Shown in pieces: positions 21,817 to 29,628 of a stretch of DNA of 35,323 nt (position 1 is its first letter; each line of letters opens with the position of its first letter). A program made the translations under genes and the position numbers. The notes beneath the pieces were generated by a model. It did not search any database. It saw nothing but the letters and a program-made list of their open reading frames with translations, and was not told the origin of the DNA. Origin of the DNA: Natrialba swarupiae. Its GTDB lineage: Archaea; Halobacteriota; Halobacteria; Halobacteriales; Natrialbaceae. The stretch lies in the NCBI RefSeq assembly GCF_008245225.1, contig NZ_VTAW01000035.1, forward strand, positions 1-35,323. The letters run 5' to 3'.

Positions 21817-22656
21817 TTACGGGTCCGATTCCGTCTCACCGTGAGTGACTCCCTCCCGCTCGTTGGCGCGTTTTCGACGAATCGCGGCGCGGGCGTTGGA
21901 CGCGTCGTACCCGAAGAGGACGTCCTCGCCGTAGGCCTCCGCGACCTCGAGGGCGTGAATGAGGTCGTCGACGTCGACGTTCACCGCGTACAGTTCGATG
22001 CTAAACGGACTGTCGAGTGCGCTCTCGAATCCTCTGGCGATGGTCTCGAGCCAGTAGGTCGTCCCGTAGGCCGTATCGTACAGCGGGACGACGAACTCGT
22101 CGACGTACTCGGAGATCGCCTCGAGATCGATCCCGGCCCGCTCGTAGAGGTGACCGGGATAGGGATCGGGGTAGAGTGTGAGGAAGACGCGACCGGGGAT
22201 TCGATCGGCCGCCTCGGCGACGAACTCGGTAATGACGCTCGCACGCCACTCGAAGCGGTCCTCGTACTCGCTCTCTTCGAACGACCGCTCGCAGATACCA
22301 CAGTGACAGTACTCCGCCCGCGGGAAGCCAACGTCGTCGAGACGAACGTCCTCGTTCGCATCGACGCAGTCGTCGATTACCTCGAGCAACCCTTCGCGGT
22401 AGTCCGTACGCGACGGACAGACGTAATCCCAGTCGAAGTACGACCGATCGCGCGTCGCGGGGCGCCCGAGGTCGTCGACGGGAACGAGCGACGGGTCGGC
22501 GTCGGAGGCGGCGTTGTCGCCGAAACAGGAGACCATGTTCACCCCGTCCGCGATCGGTTCGGCGGACCGTCCGGTCACGTCTTTGACTTCGTAGAATCCG
22601 CGGTCGAACTCCGGCCATCGGACCTCTTCTTCGTTTCGCGTGACGACGCCGTACAT
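21817..22656 (-). CDS. Putative TIM-barrel (glycoside-hydrolase-like) protein, unknown substrate
   Basis: This 279-residue soluble protein has no signal peptide. Features include CPSRTDYREGLLE (80-92), VRLDDVGFPRAEYCHCGIC (104-122) with a C-H-C-x2-C cluster (C117, H118, C119, C122), RVFLTLYPDPYPGH (156-169) and FVVPLYDTAYG (188-198). Alternating strands with acidic ends, and the LDDVGFP motif followed by a cysteine cluster, recall the TIM-barrel of COG1649/GH10-like hypothetical hydrolases. This is a fold-level guess; the function is not known. The Cys/His cluster could bind a metal. It lies downstream of the microprotein gene on the same strand with a 46-nt gap. Confidence 0.7.
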   Translation of the reverse strand: MYGVVTRNEEEVRWPEFDRGFYEVKDVTGRSAEPIADGVNMVSCFGDNAASDADPSLVPVDDLGRPATRDRSYFDWDYVCPSRTDYREGLLEVIDDCVDANEDVRLDDVGFPRAEYCHCGICERSFEESEYEDRFEWRASVITEFVAEAADRIPGRVFLTLYPDPYPGHLYERAGIDLEAISEYVDEFVVPLYDTAYGTTYWLETIARGFESALDSPFSIELYAVNVDVDDLIHALEVAEAYGEDVLFGYDASNARAAIRRKRANEREGVTHGETESDP

Positions 22657-22702
22657 AGCTTGGGGTACGACGCCGCCGCCGTAAGACGTTCGGTTGACTA
22701 TG

Positions 22703-22816
22703 CTACTGTACCGGTTCGTACTCGATCTCTTCGACGTCCGACGTGAGGCTCATCGCAACCTTCACGAGAACGGCGATAACGACCAGGGCGACCAGTATCT
22801 TGACAATACGGGACAT
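22703..22816 (-). CDS. 37-residue single-helix membrane microprotein
   Basis: A short frame starts at the ATG at 22816 (MSRIVKILVALVVIAVLV) and ends with TAG at 22703. One membrane helix spans about residues 5-23, preceded by Arg/Lys and followed by a short acidic tail (SLTSDVEEIEYEPVQ), giving an N-in topology. A TATA-like AATATCTA on the minus strand at 22847-22854 sits about 31 nt before the ATG, so the gene has its own near-leaderless promoter. It lies between pyrI and the TIM-barrel gene on the same strand. The family is not recognised; the promoter and the clean topology argue that it is real. Confidence 0.6.
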   Translation of the reverse strand: MSRIVKILVALVVIAVLVKVAMSLTSDVEEIEYEPVQ

Positions 22817-22846
22817 GTACGAACGGACGTAGGACTGGTGACCACT

Positions 22847-22854
22847 TAGATATT
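22847..22854 (-). promoter_or_regulatory. TATA box for the 37-residue ORF
   Basis: AATATCTA on the minus strand lies about 31 nt before the ATG at 22816. Confidence 0.5.
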
Positions 22855-22888
22855 CTGGATAAATCTCTAGAAACGAATACGAGTCGAA

Positions 22889-23350
22889 TTAGGTGTCGAT
22901 GAGATCTGCAATCGACTCGCGGACGATCGTTCCGCAGTACGAACACCGAACGCCGTCCTCGAGCACCTCGAACCGCGAGGTGACCGGCTCGCCAGCGGCC
23001 GTGATACAGTCCGGATTCGGACAAGAGAGGACGTCCTCGACGACGTCCGGGCTGTCGACCCGGTGTTTCTCGACGACGTCGTAGTCGCGGACGATGTTGA
23101 TCGTGGCGTCGGGCGCGATTAGCGAGAGGACGTCGACTTCGTCCTGGCTGAGCTCGCGGCCTTCGACCTTGACGATGTCCTTGCGCGCCAGCCGATCGGA
23201 CGGGACGTTTATTCCGACTGAGACCTCCTCGCCCTCCTTGCCGTCGATCCCGAGGATCGCGAGGACGTTGAGCGCCTGCCCGCCGACGACGTGATCGATG
23301 ACGGTCCCGCTTTTGATCTTGCTCACCCGGAGCTGGTGGTCATCACTCAT
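22889..23350 (-). CDS. pyrI: Aspartate carbamoyltransferase regulatory subunit
   Basis: This 153-residue regulatory chain of aspartate transcarbamoylase acts in pyrimidine biosynthesis. The N-terminal nucleotide-binding domain ([21 protein letters not shown]) is followed by the C-terminal zinc domain with four cysteines, C110, C115, C136 and C139 (SCPNPDC and CSYC). These structural-zinc ligands hold the contact to the catalytic subunit. It overlaps the end of pyrB by 8 nt, so the two are translated from one message. The length is normal for the family. Confidence 0.96.
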   Translation of the reverse strand: MSDDHQLRVSKIKSGTVIDHVVGGQALNVLAILGIDGKEGEEVSVGINVPSDRLARKDIVKVEGRELSQDEVDVLSLIAPDATINIVRDYDVVEKHRVDSPDVVEDVLSCPNPDCITAAGEPVTSRFEVLEDGVRCSYCGTIVRESIADLIDT

Positions 23351-24275
23351 CGGTCTCCCCTCCGTTCGACAGCAAGAGATCGAGCAACGCCATCCGAACC
23401 GGGACCCCGTTGTGTGCCTGTTCGAAGTAGGCCGCGTACTCGGTGTCGTCGATCTCGGGAGCGATTTCGTCGACTCGCGGCAGCGGGTGCATCACCGTCA
23501 GGTCGTCGTCGGCCGCCTCGAGCGTCTCGAGGTCGATCTGGTACTCGCCCGCGACCTTCTGGTACTCGTTTTCGTCGGGGAACCGTTCGCGCTGGATTCG
23601 GGTAACGTAGAGGACGTCGAGCGACGGCAACACCTCCTCGAGGGATTCGTGCTCGCGGATGCCCGCGCCGTTGCCCGCCTGGTGGAGGTCGTAGACGACC
23701 TCGCGGGGCAGACGCAGGCTCTCGGGGCTGACGAAGTGCTGGCGCGCGTCGAAGTTCGTCAGCGCGTGGGCAAGCGAATGAACCGTTCGACCGTATTTCA
23801 GGTCGCCCATGATACCGACTGTCAGATCCTCGAGCCCCGCGTTCTCTCGAATCGTATAGAGATCTAGAAGCGTTTGTGTCGGGTGATGACCCGCGCCGTC
23901 ACCCGCGTTCAACAGCGGGACGTCGACGAACTCGCTGGCCATCGTCGCCGCCCCCTGTTTCGGATGCCGGAGGACGAGCGCGTCCGCGTACCCCTCGATA
24001 ACGCGAACCGTATCGGCGAGCGTCTCACCTTTCTTGACGCTCGAGGACTCGACAGAACCCATGTCGACGACGTCGCCCCCCAGACGTTTCATCGCGGCTT
24101 CGAAGCTCATCTTCGTCCGCGTGCTCGGCTCGAAAAAGAGCAATCCGAGCAACGACCCTGCGTGTCGATCCGCGACGGCGCTGGGATCGGCGTCGATCTC
24201 TGCGGCTCGGTCGAGTACGGTCTCGACGTCCGCCCGCGAGAGTTGTTTGCTCGTGATGAGGTGATCGTGGCGCAT
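23343..24275 (-). CDS. pyrB: Aspartate carbamoyltransferase catalytic subunit
   Basis: This 310-residue enzyme condenses carbamoyl phosphate with aspartate, the committed step of UMP synthesis. The carbamoyl-phosphate loop [13 protein letters not shown] (STRT at 51-54), the SSVKKGET loop from the neighbouring subunit, [13 protein letters not shown] and [10 protein letters not shown] are all intact. Start ATG 24275. It is the first gene of pyrB-pyrI on the minus strand and is divergent from the RecA-like gene across 121 nt. A clear TATA box is not obvious for it; an AT-poor promoter may lie around 24300. Confidence 0.96.
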   Translation of the reverse strand: MRHDHLITSKQLSRADVETVLDRAAEIDADPSAVADRHAGSLLGLLFFEPSTRTKMSFEAAMKRLGGDVVDMGSVESSSVKKGETLADTVRVIEGYADALVLRHPKQGAATMASEFVDVPLLNAGDGAGHHPTQTLLDLYTIRENAGLEDLTVGIMGDLKYGRTVHSLAHALTNFDARQHFVSPESLRLPREVVYDLHQAGNGAGIREHESLEEVLPSLDVLYVTRIQRERFPDENEYQKVAGEYQIDLETLEAADDDLTVMHPLPRVDEIAPEIDDTEYAAYFEQAHNGVPVRMALLDLLLSNGGETDE

Positions 24276-24359
24276 TCGTTCGTGTACGCTCTTGCGGGCA
24301 CCTTCAATCCAACCATTCGGTTCGCTCGCAGTTCCTTTTGGCCCGAAAACAAAGGCAAA

Positions 24360-24367
24360 GAATTATG
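24360..24367 (+). promoter_or_regulatory. TATA-like box for RecA-like gene
   Basis: GAATTATG lies 30-37 nt before the ATG at 24397. It supports this start over the longer frame beginning at 24292. Confidence 0.5.
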
Positions 24368-24396
24368 CGGCCACTGTCTCAAATGGACACAATCGA

Positions 24397-25023
24397 ATGG
24401 AAGGGCGGCTCGAGACCGGAATCGACGTACTGGACCGGAAACTAGGTGGGGGGTTGCCACCGGGGTGTGTCGTCGCCTACACTGCAAGCCCCGCCAGCCA
24501 ATCCGAGCTGTTACTGTACGAACTGACGGCAGCTCGGGGAACGCTATACCTGACTACGGAGCGCTCCGAGTCGGCTATCGAACAGGCGATCGACAACTCG
24601 CCATCGTCGGTCGGGAACCCGACGATCAGACACATTACCTCGGACGATCCACTCGAGGAGGCGACGCAGTTCGTCAACGCGCTCCCCGACGGCGCGAACC
24701 TCATCGTCGACACGATGGACGTCTTAGAGCGCAGCGACGCCGGCGAGTACATCACGTTCCTCAACGAGCTGAAAGACCGGATGCTCGAGACCGACAGCAT
24801 CGCGGTCTTACATTGTCTCTCTGGGGAGAGCGTACCCGAGAATCGTGCCCGGACGAACCACGCCGTCGACGCAGTGTTCGACCTGCGAACCCAGATTGCC
24901 GGCACCGAACTCGAAAATCACCTCACGATACCGAAGTTCCGCCACGGAAATCAGCCGACCGACACGATCAAACTCGAACTGACCGAGGAGGTCGCGATCG
25001 ACACCAGCCGGGATATCGCTTAG
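24397..25023 (+). CDS. RecA/KaiC-like (RAD55-type) protein with degenerate Walker A
   Basis: This 208-residue protein has a RecA-fold layout: TGIDVLDRKLGGGLPPG (residues 7-23) as in KaiC/GvpD-like proteins, a strand VVAYTA, then YLTTERS, LIVDTMD (Walker-B-like) and a C-terminal strand region. The nucleotide loop that should read GxxGxGK[ST] is ASPASQSE, with Lys and Thr replaced, so ATP binding is probably lost or altered. It may act as a scaffold or regulator. Start at ATG 24397 by fold and promoter. It is convergent with gshA. Confidence 0.78.
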   Translation: MEGRLETGIDVLDRKLGGGLPPGCVVAYTASPASQSELLLYELTAARGTLYLTTERSESAIEQAIDNSPSSVGNPTIRHITSDDPLEEATQFVNALPDGANLIVDTMDVLERSDAGEYITFLNELKDRMLETDSIAVLHCLSGESVPENRARTNHAVDAVFDLRTQIAGTELENHLTIPKFRHGNQPTDTIKLELTEEVAIDTSRDIA

Positions 25024-25178
25024 AATCGGAGGCGATACCACCACCCGAGCCGACACCAACGTGTGTTGGCACCACCGATATTATCGCCGAGCCGCTACCA
25101 CTATCTACGGCAGGGCACCACATCATCACCTGCGCCATACACGCACGGACACCCTGCCGGCGTACCCCCCTTCTGACG

Positions 25179-26267
25179 TCACTCGACGCCGAGCAACAGC
25201 GAATTACACAGCGCGTCGGCCCCCTCGTCCTCGAGCAGTCGTCGCTGTCGCCGAGCACCGCTGTCGCGCTCGTAGACCTGCTTGATCCCGTCGATCCCGA
25301 GTCGCTTACACTCGCGGTCGACGACCTCCCCGAGGTCGACCGTTCCCTCGAGGTCGCGGTCGATGAACGAGGCGTCGTGTCCGTGGCGAATCGCGCGCCA
25401 CTTGTTCTCGTCTATGAGTTCACGCCGGTGGTCCGACGCCATCCCACTCGCACCGTCCTCGTACTCCTCGGCCAGCGTACAGACCAGCGCGTGGGCGTAC
25501 TCGACGAACGCGAGGACGATCTCCGGGTCGGCCTGTCCGTCGGGCGTCCGGAGTTCGACCGTTCCGTGGGCCGTGTGCGGCCGAACGTCGTACCAGAGTT
25601 CACCCCGGTCGCTGATCGAGTCGGTCTCGAGCATCCGCCGCTCGAAGCGGTCGAACGCCTCGAAGTCCTCGAAGTACGTCGGCATCCCCGTGTTCGGGAG
25701 CGCCTCGAAGATCTTGGCACGGGCCGACTGTAATCCAGTGTCGAACCCGTTCCAGTACGGTGAGTTCGCCGAGAGCGCGAGCATGATCGGCACGTACCAC
25801 CGGAGTTCGTTGGCGATCCAGACCGCTTTGTCGGCGTCGTCGACGCCTACGTGGACGTGGACGCCAGCCGTCGTGTTCCGGTGTTGTGGGTACTGAATTC
25901 GGTCGAGTTGTGACCGATACCGGGGTTTTTCGGCGTGCTCGAGGTCGCGCCACTTCGCCATCGGGTGGAGACCGGCCGCCGCGATCCGGTAGTCGTGAGC
26001 GCGTGCGTGGTCGTCGAGTGCCCGGCGAACCTCGAGAAGCGAGTCGCGAGCGTCCGCGGGGTCTTCGATCAGGGGCGTTTGGGTCTCGATCACACACTTG
26101 AACAGTTCGTGATCGAGTCGCTCTCGCAGGATCTCCGGCGGGTCGTGTTCGTAGACGAGTTCGTCTGTCCCACTCGTCGGCCGGCCCTGCTCGTCGACGA
26201 CGAAACACTCCTCTTCGATCCCCAGCGTGCCCATACGCGTAAACGATTCCGGCGACCCGCGTTCCAT
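25179..26267 (-). CDS. gshA: Glutamate-cysteine ligase (haloarchaeal GCS2 type)
   Basis: This 362-residue enzyme joins glutamate and cysteine to give gamma-glutamylcysteine, the main low-molecular-weight thiol of haloarchaea. The fold starts at [17 protein letters not shown] and shows [47 protein letters not shown] and LCNSLLLG near the C-terminus, all typical of the GCS2/YbdK family. Start at ATG 26267 ([15 protein letters not shown]); a second ATG 12 codons in is possible. The TATA box at 26292-26299 is at the right distance for a near-leaderless message. Confidence 0.93.
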   Translation of the reverse strand: MERGSPESFTRMGTLGIEEECFVVDEQGRPTSGTDELVYEHDPPEILRERLDHELFKCVIETQTPLIEDPADARDSLLEVRRALDDHARAHDYRIAAAGLHPMAKWRDLEHAEKPRYRSQLDRIQYPQHRNTTAGVHVHVGVDDADKAVWIANELRWYVPIMLALSANSPYWNGFDTGLQSARAKIFEALPNTGMPTYFEDFEAFDRFERRMLETDSISDRGELWYDVRPHTAHGTVELRTPDGQADPEIVLAFVEYAHALVCTLAEEYEDGASGMASDHRRELIDENKWRAIRHGHDASFIDRDLEGTVDLGEVVDRECKRLGIDGIKQVYERDSGARRQRRLLEDEGADALCNSLLLGVE

Positions 26268-26291
26268 CGTCCCCAGTTTTCGGCCGCGACA

Positions 26292-26299
26292 GTAAATAC
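26292..26299 (-). promoter_or_regulatory. TATA box for gshA
   Basis: On the minus strand this reads GTATTTAC. It lies 25-32 nt before the ATG at 26267. Confidence 0.6.
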
Positions 26300-26552
26300 G
26301 GTTTGGAGTCGGCACGCTGTGAGCGCGTGACCATCGAAGAGCACCCTCCCATGTGGTCCGTGCTGGGACGACCGTCGTCGGCCCATCAATCGGCTTCGAG
26401 TTCGATCACTCGACTTCGTCGTGGCTCGCGTTCGTTCACTTTCGGAACCCTTCTCTGGGTGCGCCGGGGCTGACGGACAGCAGAGCGTATGACTGCCGGT
26501 CGGTCGGCCCGCCAGTGTGCGATCGGCCGGAATAGACGCATCGCACTCCGTC

Positions 26553-27824
26553 TCAGACGTCCTCGAGCGCGTAGAGGGTTCCGTCCGTGCTCCCGACGTA
26601 GACGACGCCGTCGACGACTGCGGGGGAACTGGCCACCCCGCCGTCGGTCGAGAACCGCCATCGAATCTCGCCGTCTCGAGCCGAGAGGCCGTAGACGTAG
26701 CTGTCCTCGTTGCCGACGTAGATCGTGTCGCCGACGATGGCGGGGCTCGATCGTACCTGACCGAACCCGCTTGCAGACCAGTAGAACGCCTCCGGGTTGC
26801 CCGGTTCGTCCTCCGACTCGTCCTCGTCGTCCGCTTGTTCGGCGTCGGCCGAGAGCGCATAGAGGTTGGTATCGAAGCTCCCGACGTAGACGACGCCGTC
26901 GACGACTGCGGGACTCGAGACGACCGATCCCTCCGTCAGAAACGTCCAGCGAACGTCGCCAGAGTCCGCGTCGATCGCGTAGACGGTGTCGTCGTTGCTC
27001 CCGACGTAGACGACGCCGTCCGCGACCGTCGGCCGACTCTGAATCATGTCGCCGGTCGCGACCTCCCAGCGCGCCTCGACTGCCCCATCGTCGTCCCCAT
27101 CTTCGTCGCCGCCCTCGGCCTCGAGGTCTTCGACGTCGACTGCGTACACCGACTGATCGCCGCTGGCGACGTAGACAGTCCCGTCCGCGACGGCGGGTGC
27201 CCGCTGGACGGAACCGCCGGTCTCGAACGTCCCGCGCTCCGTGCCGTCGTCGGCAGAGACCGCATAGAGGCTGTTGTCGGAACTCCCGACGTAGACGACG
27301 CCGTCGACGACCGTCGGACTCCCCGGAACCATCCCCTCGGTCTCGAAGCGCCAGCGCTCCTCGCCGTCGTCGACGGAGAGCGCGTAGAGATGTCCGTCCT
27401 GACTGCCGACGTAGACGACGCCGTCGACGACCGCCGGCGAACTCGGAACCGCGTCGCCGGTCTCGAAGCGCCAGCGCTCCTCGCCGTCGTCGGCAGCGAC
27501 CGCGTAGACGGTTCCGTCCTGATTACCGACGTAGACGACGCCGTCGACGACCGCCGGACTGCTGTACACCGTCTCGCCGGTCGAAAACGTCCAGCGGGCG
27601 TCGACGTCCTCCGTCGGTCCCTGCCCGGGCGCGTGGCCCGTGTTCCTGGCGTCGAACTGGAACGTCGGCCAGTCCGCACGCTCGTCCGGGTCGCCCGCGG
27701 CCACGTCGACCTCCGTGTCGGTCGGTCCATCATCGTCCGAGCCGCCGAGACAGCCGGCGAGACCCGCGAGACAGGCCGCCGCGCCAGCGCGAAGGACTCC
27801 GCGTCGGTCACGTACACGTCTCAT
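26553..27824 (-). CDS. PQQ-type eight-bladed beta-propeller lipoprotein
   Basis: This 423-residue exported protein starts at the ATG at 27824. The signal peptide (RRGVLRAG...LAGC25) has twin arginines and a lipobox, so it is likely a Tat lipoprotein. Eight blades follow, each with a variant of SSPAVVDGVVYVGS, then LYALSADDGEERWRFET. Blades 4 and 6 carry acidic inserts (EAEGGDEDGDDDGA, and EQADDEDESEDEPG). A final blade without its last strand (TDGTLYALEDV) is completed by the N-terminal ARWTFSTGE strand. PQQ cofactor binding is not implied; many such proteins are BamB-like scaffolds. No enzyme partner lies nearby. The TATA box at 27853 fixes the start. Confidence 0.92.
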   Translation of the reverse strand: MRRVRDRRGVLRAGAAACLAGLAGCLGGSDDDGPTDTEVDVAAGDPDERADWPTFQFDARNTGHAPGQGPTEDVDARWTFSTGETVYSSPAVVDGVVYVGNQDGTVYAVAADDGEERWRFETGDAVPSSPAVVDGVVYVGSQDGHLYALSVDDGEERWRFETEGMVPGSPTVVDGVVYVGSSDNSLYAVSADDGTERGTFETGGSVQRAPAVADGTVYVASGDQSVYAVDVEDLEAEGGDEDGDDDGAVEARWEVATGDMIQSRPTVADGVVYVGSNDDTVYAIDADSGDVRWTFLTEGSVVSSPAVVDGVVYVGSFDTNLYALSADAEQADDEDESEDEPGNPEAFYWSASGFGQVRSSPAIVGDTIYVGNEDSYVYGLSARDGEIRWRFSTDGGVASSPAVVDGVVYVGSTDGTLYALEDV

Positions 27825-27852
27825 TTCGGATACAGAACTATCGGAAAGGGAG

Positions 27853-27860
27853 CCATATAG
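27853..27860 (-). promoter_or_regulatory. TATA box for beta-propeller lipoprotein gene
   Basis: On the minus strand this reads CTATATGG. It lies about 29-36 nt before the ATG at 27824. Confidence 0.6.
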
Positions 27861-27935
27861 GCTTCCCGTAATCGCGCCCACCGTTCGTCGCCACGCCGTC
27901 GCCACACTACGTACCGACCGACGCCGCGTTCGTCG

Positions 27936-28574
27936 TTACCGTGGCCGGGCGACGACGCCGAGGTGATCGTCGTGGTAGGCGTCGAGTCGGCACCGCTCGA
28001 ATATCTCGTATCCCTCCTCGAGATCCGTACACACCTCCTCGAAGACGTCCGATGGCTCGCGGGTGACGTCCTCGCTTCGGGCCTTCACGGCGAGCAGGAG
28101 CCGCCCGTCGTCGGCGAGAAACTGTCGATTCTCGAGGGCGACCCGCGCCTGGCCGCGCGTCGCGACGTCCTGGACGATGGCGTCGACGTCGGACTCGACG
28201 ACGTGGGCGTACGTCTCCGGTTTCCGGGCGTCCGCGAGGAGAGGAAAGAGCCGGGGGCGGGAGGCCGCGGTCTCGAGCAGGTCTCTGGCCGGTCGCGGGG
28301 CGAATTCCACGGCGTAGGTCGGCCCGGCGAAGTCCGCGACGTGGCTCACCGTCGTTCCGCTGGCCGCACCGAGATAGAGCACCGTCTCCCCACCCTCGAG
28401 GCCGGTCTCCATCTCGAGTTCGAACATTGCACCGAGTTTCGATCGATCGGGGGCCCAGGCTCGCCACTCGCCGTCGGTCGGCTCGCCGTAGACCGGTTCG
28501 CCGCGGGTCGCCAGCCGTTCGGTCCCGTCGATCGTCCGGCGTTGGACACCTGTCGGAAGCAGACCGTTACTCAT
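27936..28574 (-). CDS. flpA: Fibrillarin-like rRNA/tRNA 2'-O-methyltransferase
   Basis: This 212-residue catalytic subunit of the archaeal C/D-box sRNP methylates ribose 2'-OH groups of rRNA and tRNA using S-adenosylmethionine. The SAM motif VLYLGAASGTTVSHVAD, the VYAVEF-like strand YAVEFAPRP, LLADARKPE and VDAIVQDVATRGQA are present, as is the catalytic lysine region LLLAVKARSED. Start at ATG 28574; the longer frame in the same register reads antisense-like residues inside nop5. It overlaps the end of nop5 by 8 nt, so both subunits come from one message. Confidence 0.95.
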   Translation of the reverse strand: MSNGLLPTGVQRRTIDGTERLATRGEPVYGEPTDGEWRAWAPDRSKLGAMFELEMETGLEGGETVLYLGAASGTTVSHVADFAGPTYAVEFAPRPARDLLETAASRPRLFPLLADARKPETYAHVVESDVDAIVQDVATRGQARVALENRQFLADDGRLLLAVKARSEDVTREPSDVFEEVCTDLEEGYEIFERCRLDAYHDDHLGVVARPR

Positions 28575-29496
28575 TCGTGCCTCCGTTCTCGTCGTCCCGA
28601 TCGCCGTCGACAGCCGGTTCACCGTCATCGTCACCGTTCCCGATATCAGCGTCGCTGGTGCGCGCCTGAATCGTCTCGATGCGTTCGGCGAGTTCCGCCT
28701 CGAGTTCCGGTTTGCGTTCGCCGGAGTAGTGATCGACGCGGGCAGCGATTGCGAGCTTTCCCGCGAGCGCACGCGCCGCCGATCCGCGATGGTCGGGATG
28801 GGTGCCCCGGACCGCGTCGTGGACGTAGATGATCCCGTGTTTCGGCGACGGAGCGTGTCCGCGCAGGTGGGCGAACAGGGCATCCTCAGCGCCGAGTACC
28901 TGGATCGTTCCGCTGGGTTTCTTCGCTAAGCTCTCGAGGCCGCCAGCGAGCGAGACGAGTCGGGCCGCAAGGATCGGCCCCGCGAGCGCAGAGAGGTTCG
29001 GCGCGACCGTCGGCGCTCGTCGCTCGACGAACTCTCGGAGGTCGTCGGCCTCGTCGCCGAGGTCGGCGACACGTTCGGCGAGCGATCGGATCGCGGGCTC
29101 GCCTGCCACCGCCTCGCGGTCCTCGCTCGCCAGTTCGCGGGCGTACTCGAGGCCGGTTCCAGCGTCGGGGTCGACGGTGCCTGCCCACTCGGCGAGGCGT
29201 TCGGCGAGTTCGTTCGCCGTCCGTTCGCAGTCGTCCATCGCTCGAATCGCGTGGACCAGCTGGCGGTCGTCCGCCCGCTCGCGGGACTCGATCGCCGACC
29301 GCGCCGCCGCGGTCGTCGCCTCCTTCAGCGCGTCGTAGTAGCTCTCGCGATCCGCGGTAAATCCGGACTCGACGGCGAGGGCCGGCCAGTCCCGAGACAC
29401 CTCACTCGAGCCGTCCCGGACCGCCGCGGCGGCCGACTCGAGATCGCTGGCGTCGACCCCGGAGAACCATCCGGCGTCGGGGGCGCTGTCGTTCAT
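28567..29496 (-). CDS. nop5: Nop5/Nop56-58-family C/D-box sRNP scaffold protein
   Basis: This 309-residue scaffold bridges fibrillarin and the L7Ae-bound box C/D guide RNA. A helical coiled-coil middle (about 70-190) is followed by the Nop domain with APNLSALAGPILAARLVSLAGGLESLAKKPSGTIQVLGAEDALFAHL, in which GP-x-LAARL and the K-PS-x-T-x-QVLGAE-x-AL signature are clear. The tail is very acidic (DGEPAVDGDRDDENGGTNE), unlike the basic tails of non-halophiles. Start at ATG 29496 by the TATA box at 29520. It precedes and overlaps flpA. Confidence 0.95.
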   Translation of the reverse strand: MNDSAPDAGWFSGVDASDLESAAAAVRDGSSEVSRDWPALAVESGFTADRESYYDALKEATTAAARSAIESRERADDRQLVHAIRAMDDCERTANELAERLAEWAGTVDPDAGTGLEYARELASEDREAVAGEPAIRSLAERVADLGDEADDLREFVERRAPTVAPNLSALAGPILAARLVSLAGGLESLAKKPSGTIQVLGAEDALFAHLRGHAPSPKHGIIYVHDAVRGTHPDHRGSAARALAGKLAIAARVDHYSGERKPELEAELAERIETIQARTSDADIGNGDDDGEPAVDGDRDDENGGTNE

Positions 29497-29519
29497 ACCA
29501 CGTCGTAGCCGCCGCCGTC

Positions 29520-29526
29520 GTATATG
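29520..29526 (-). promoter_or_regulatory. TATA box for nop5-flpA
   Basis: On the minus strand CATATAC lies 24-30 nt before the ATG at 29496. Confidence 0.6.
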
Positions 29527-29628
29527 CGTTCCCGAAACGCGCTCCCGGTGTCCGCTCGAGATGGGTTCGACGGCCACGCGTTCGGGCGAACGAACGGAAA
29601 ACGGTGCGTGTGGCCCGCTGGAGGACAG

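Noticed and set aside
26489-27871. Long plus-strand open frames (447-460 codons) opposite the beta-propeller gene
   Set aside because: They are Arg/Pro- or Asp-rich antisense shadows produced by high GC and the internal repeats of the real gene; they show no domain or start context.
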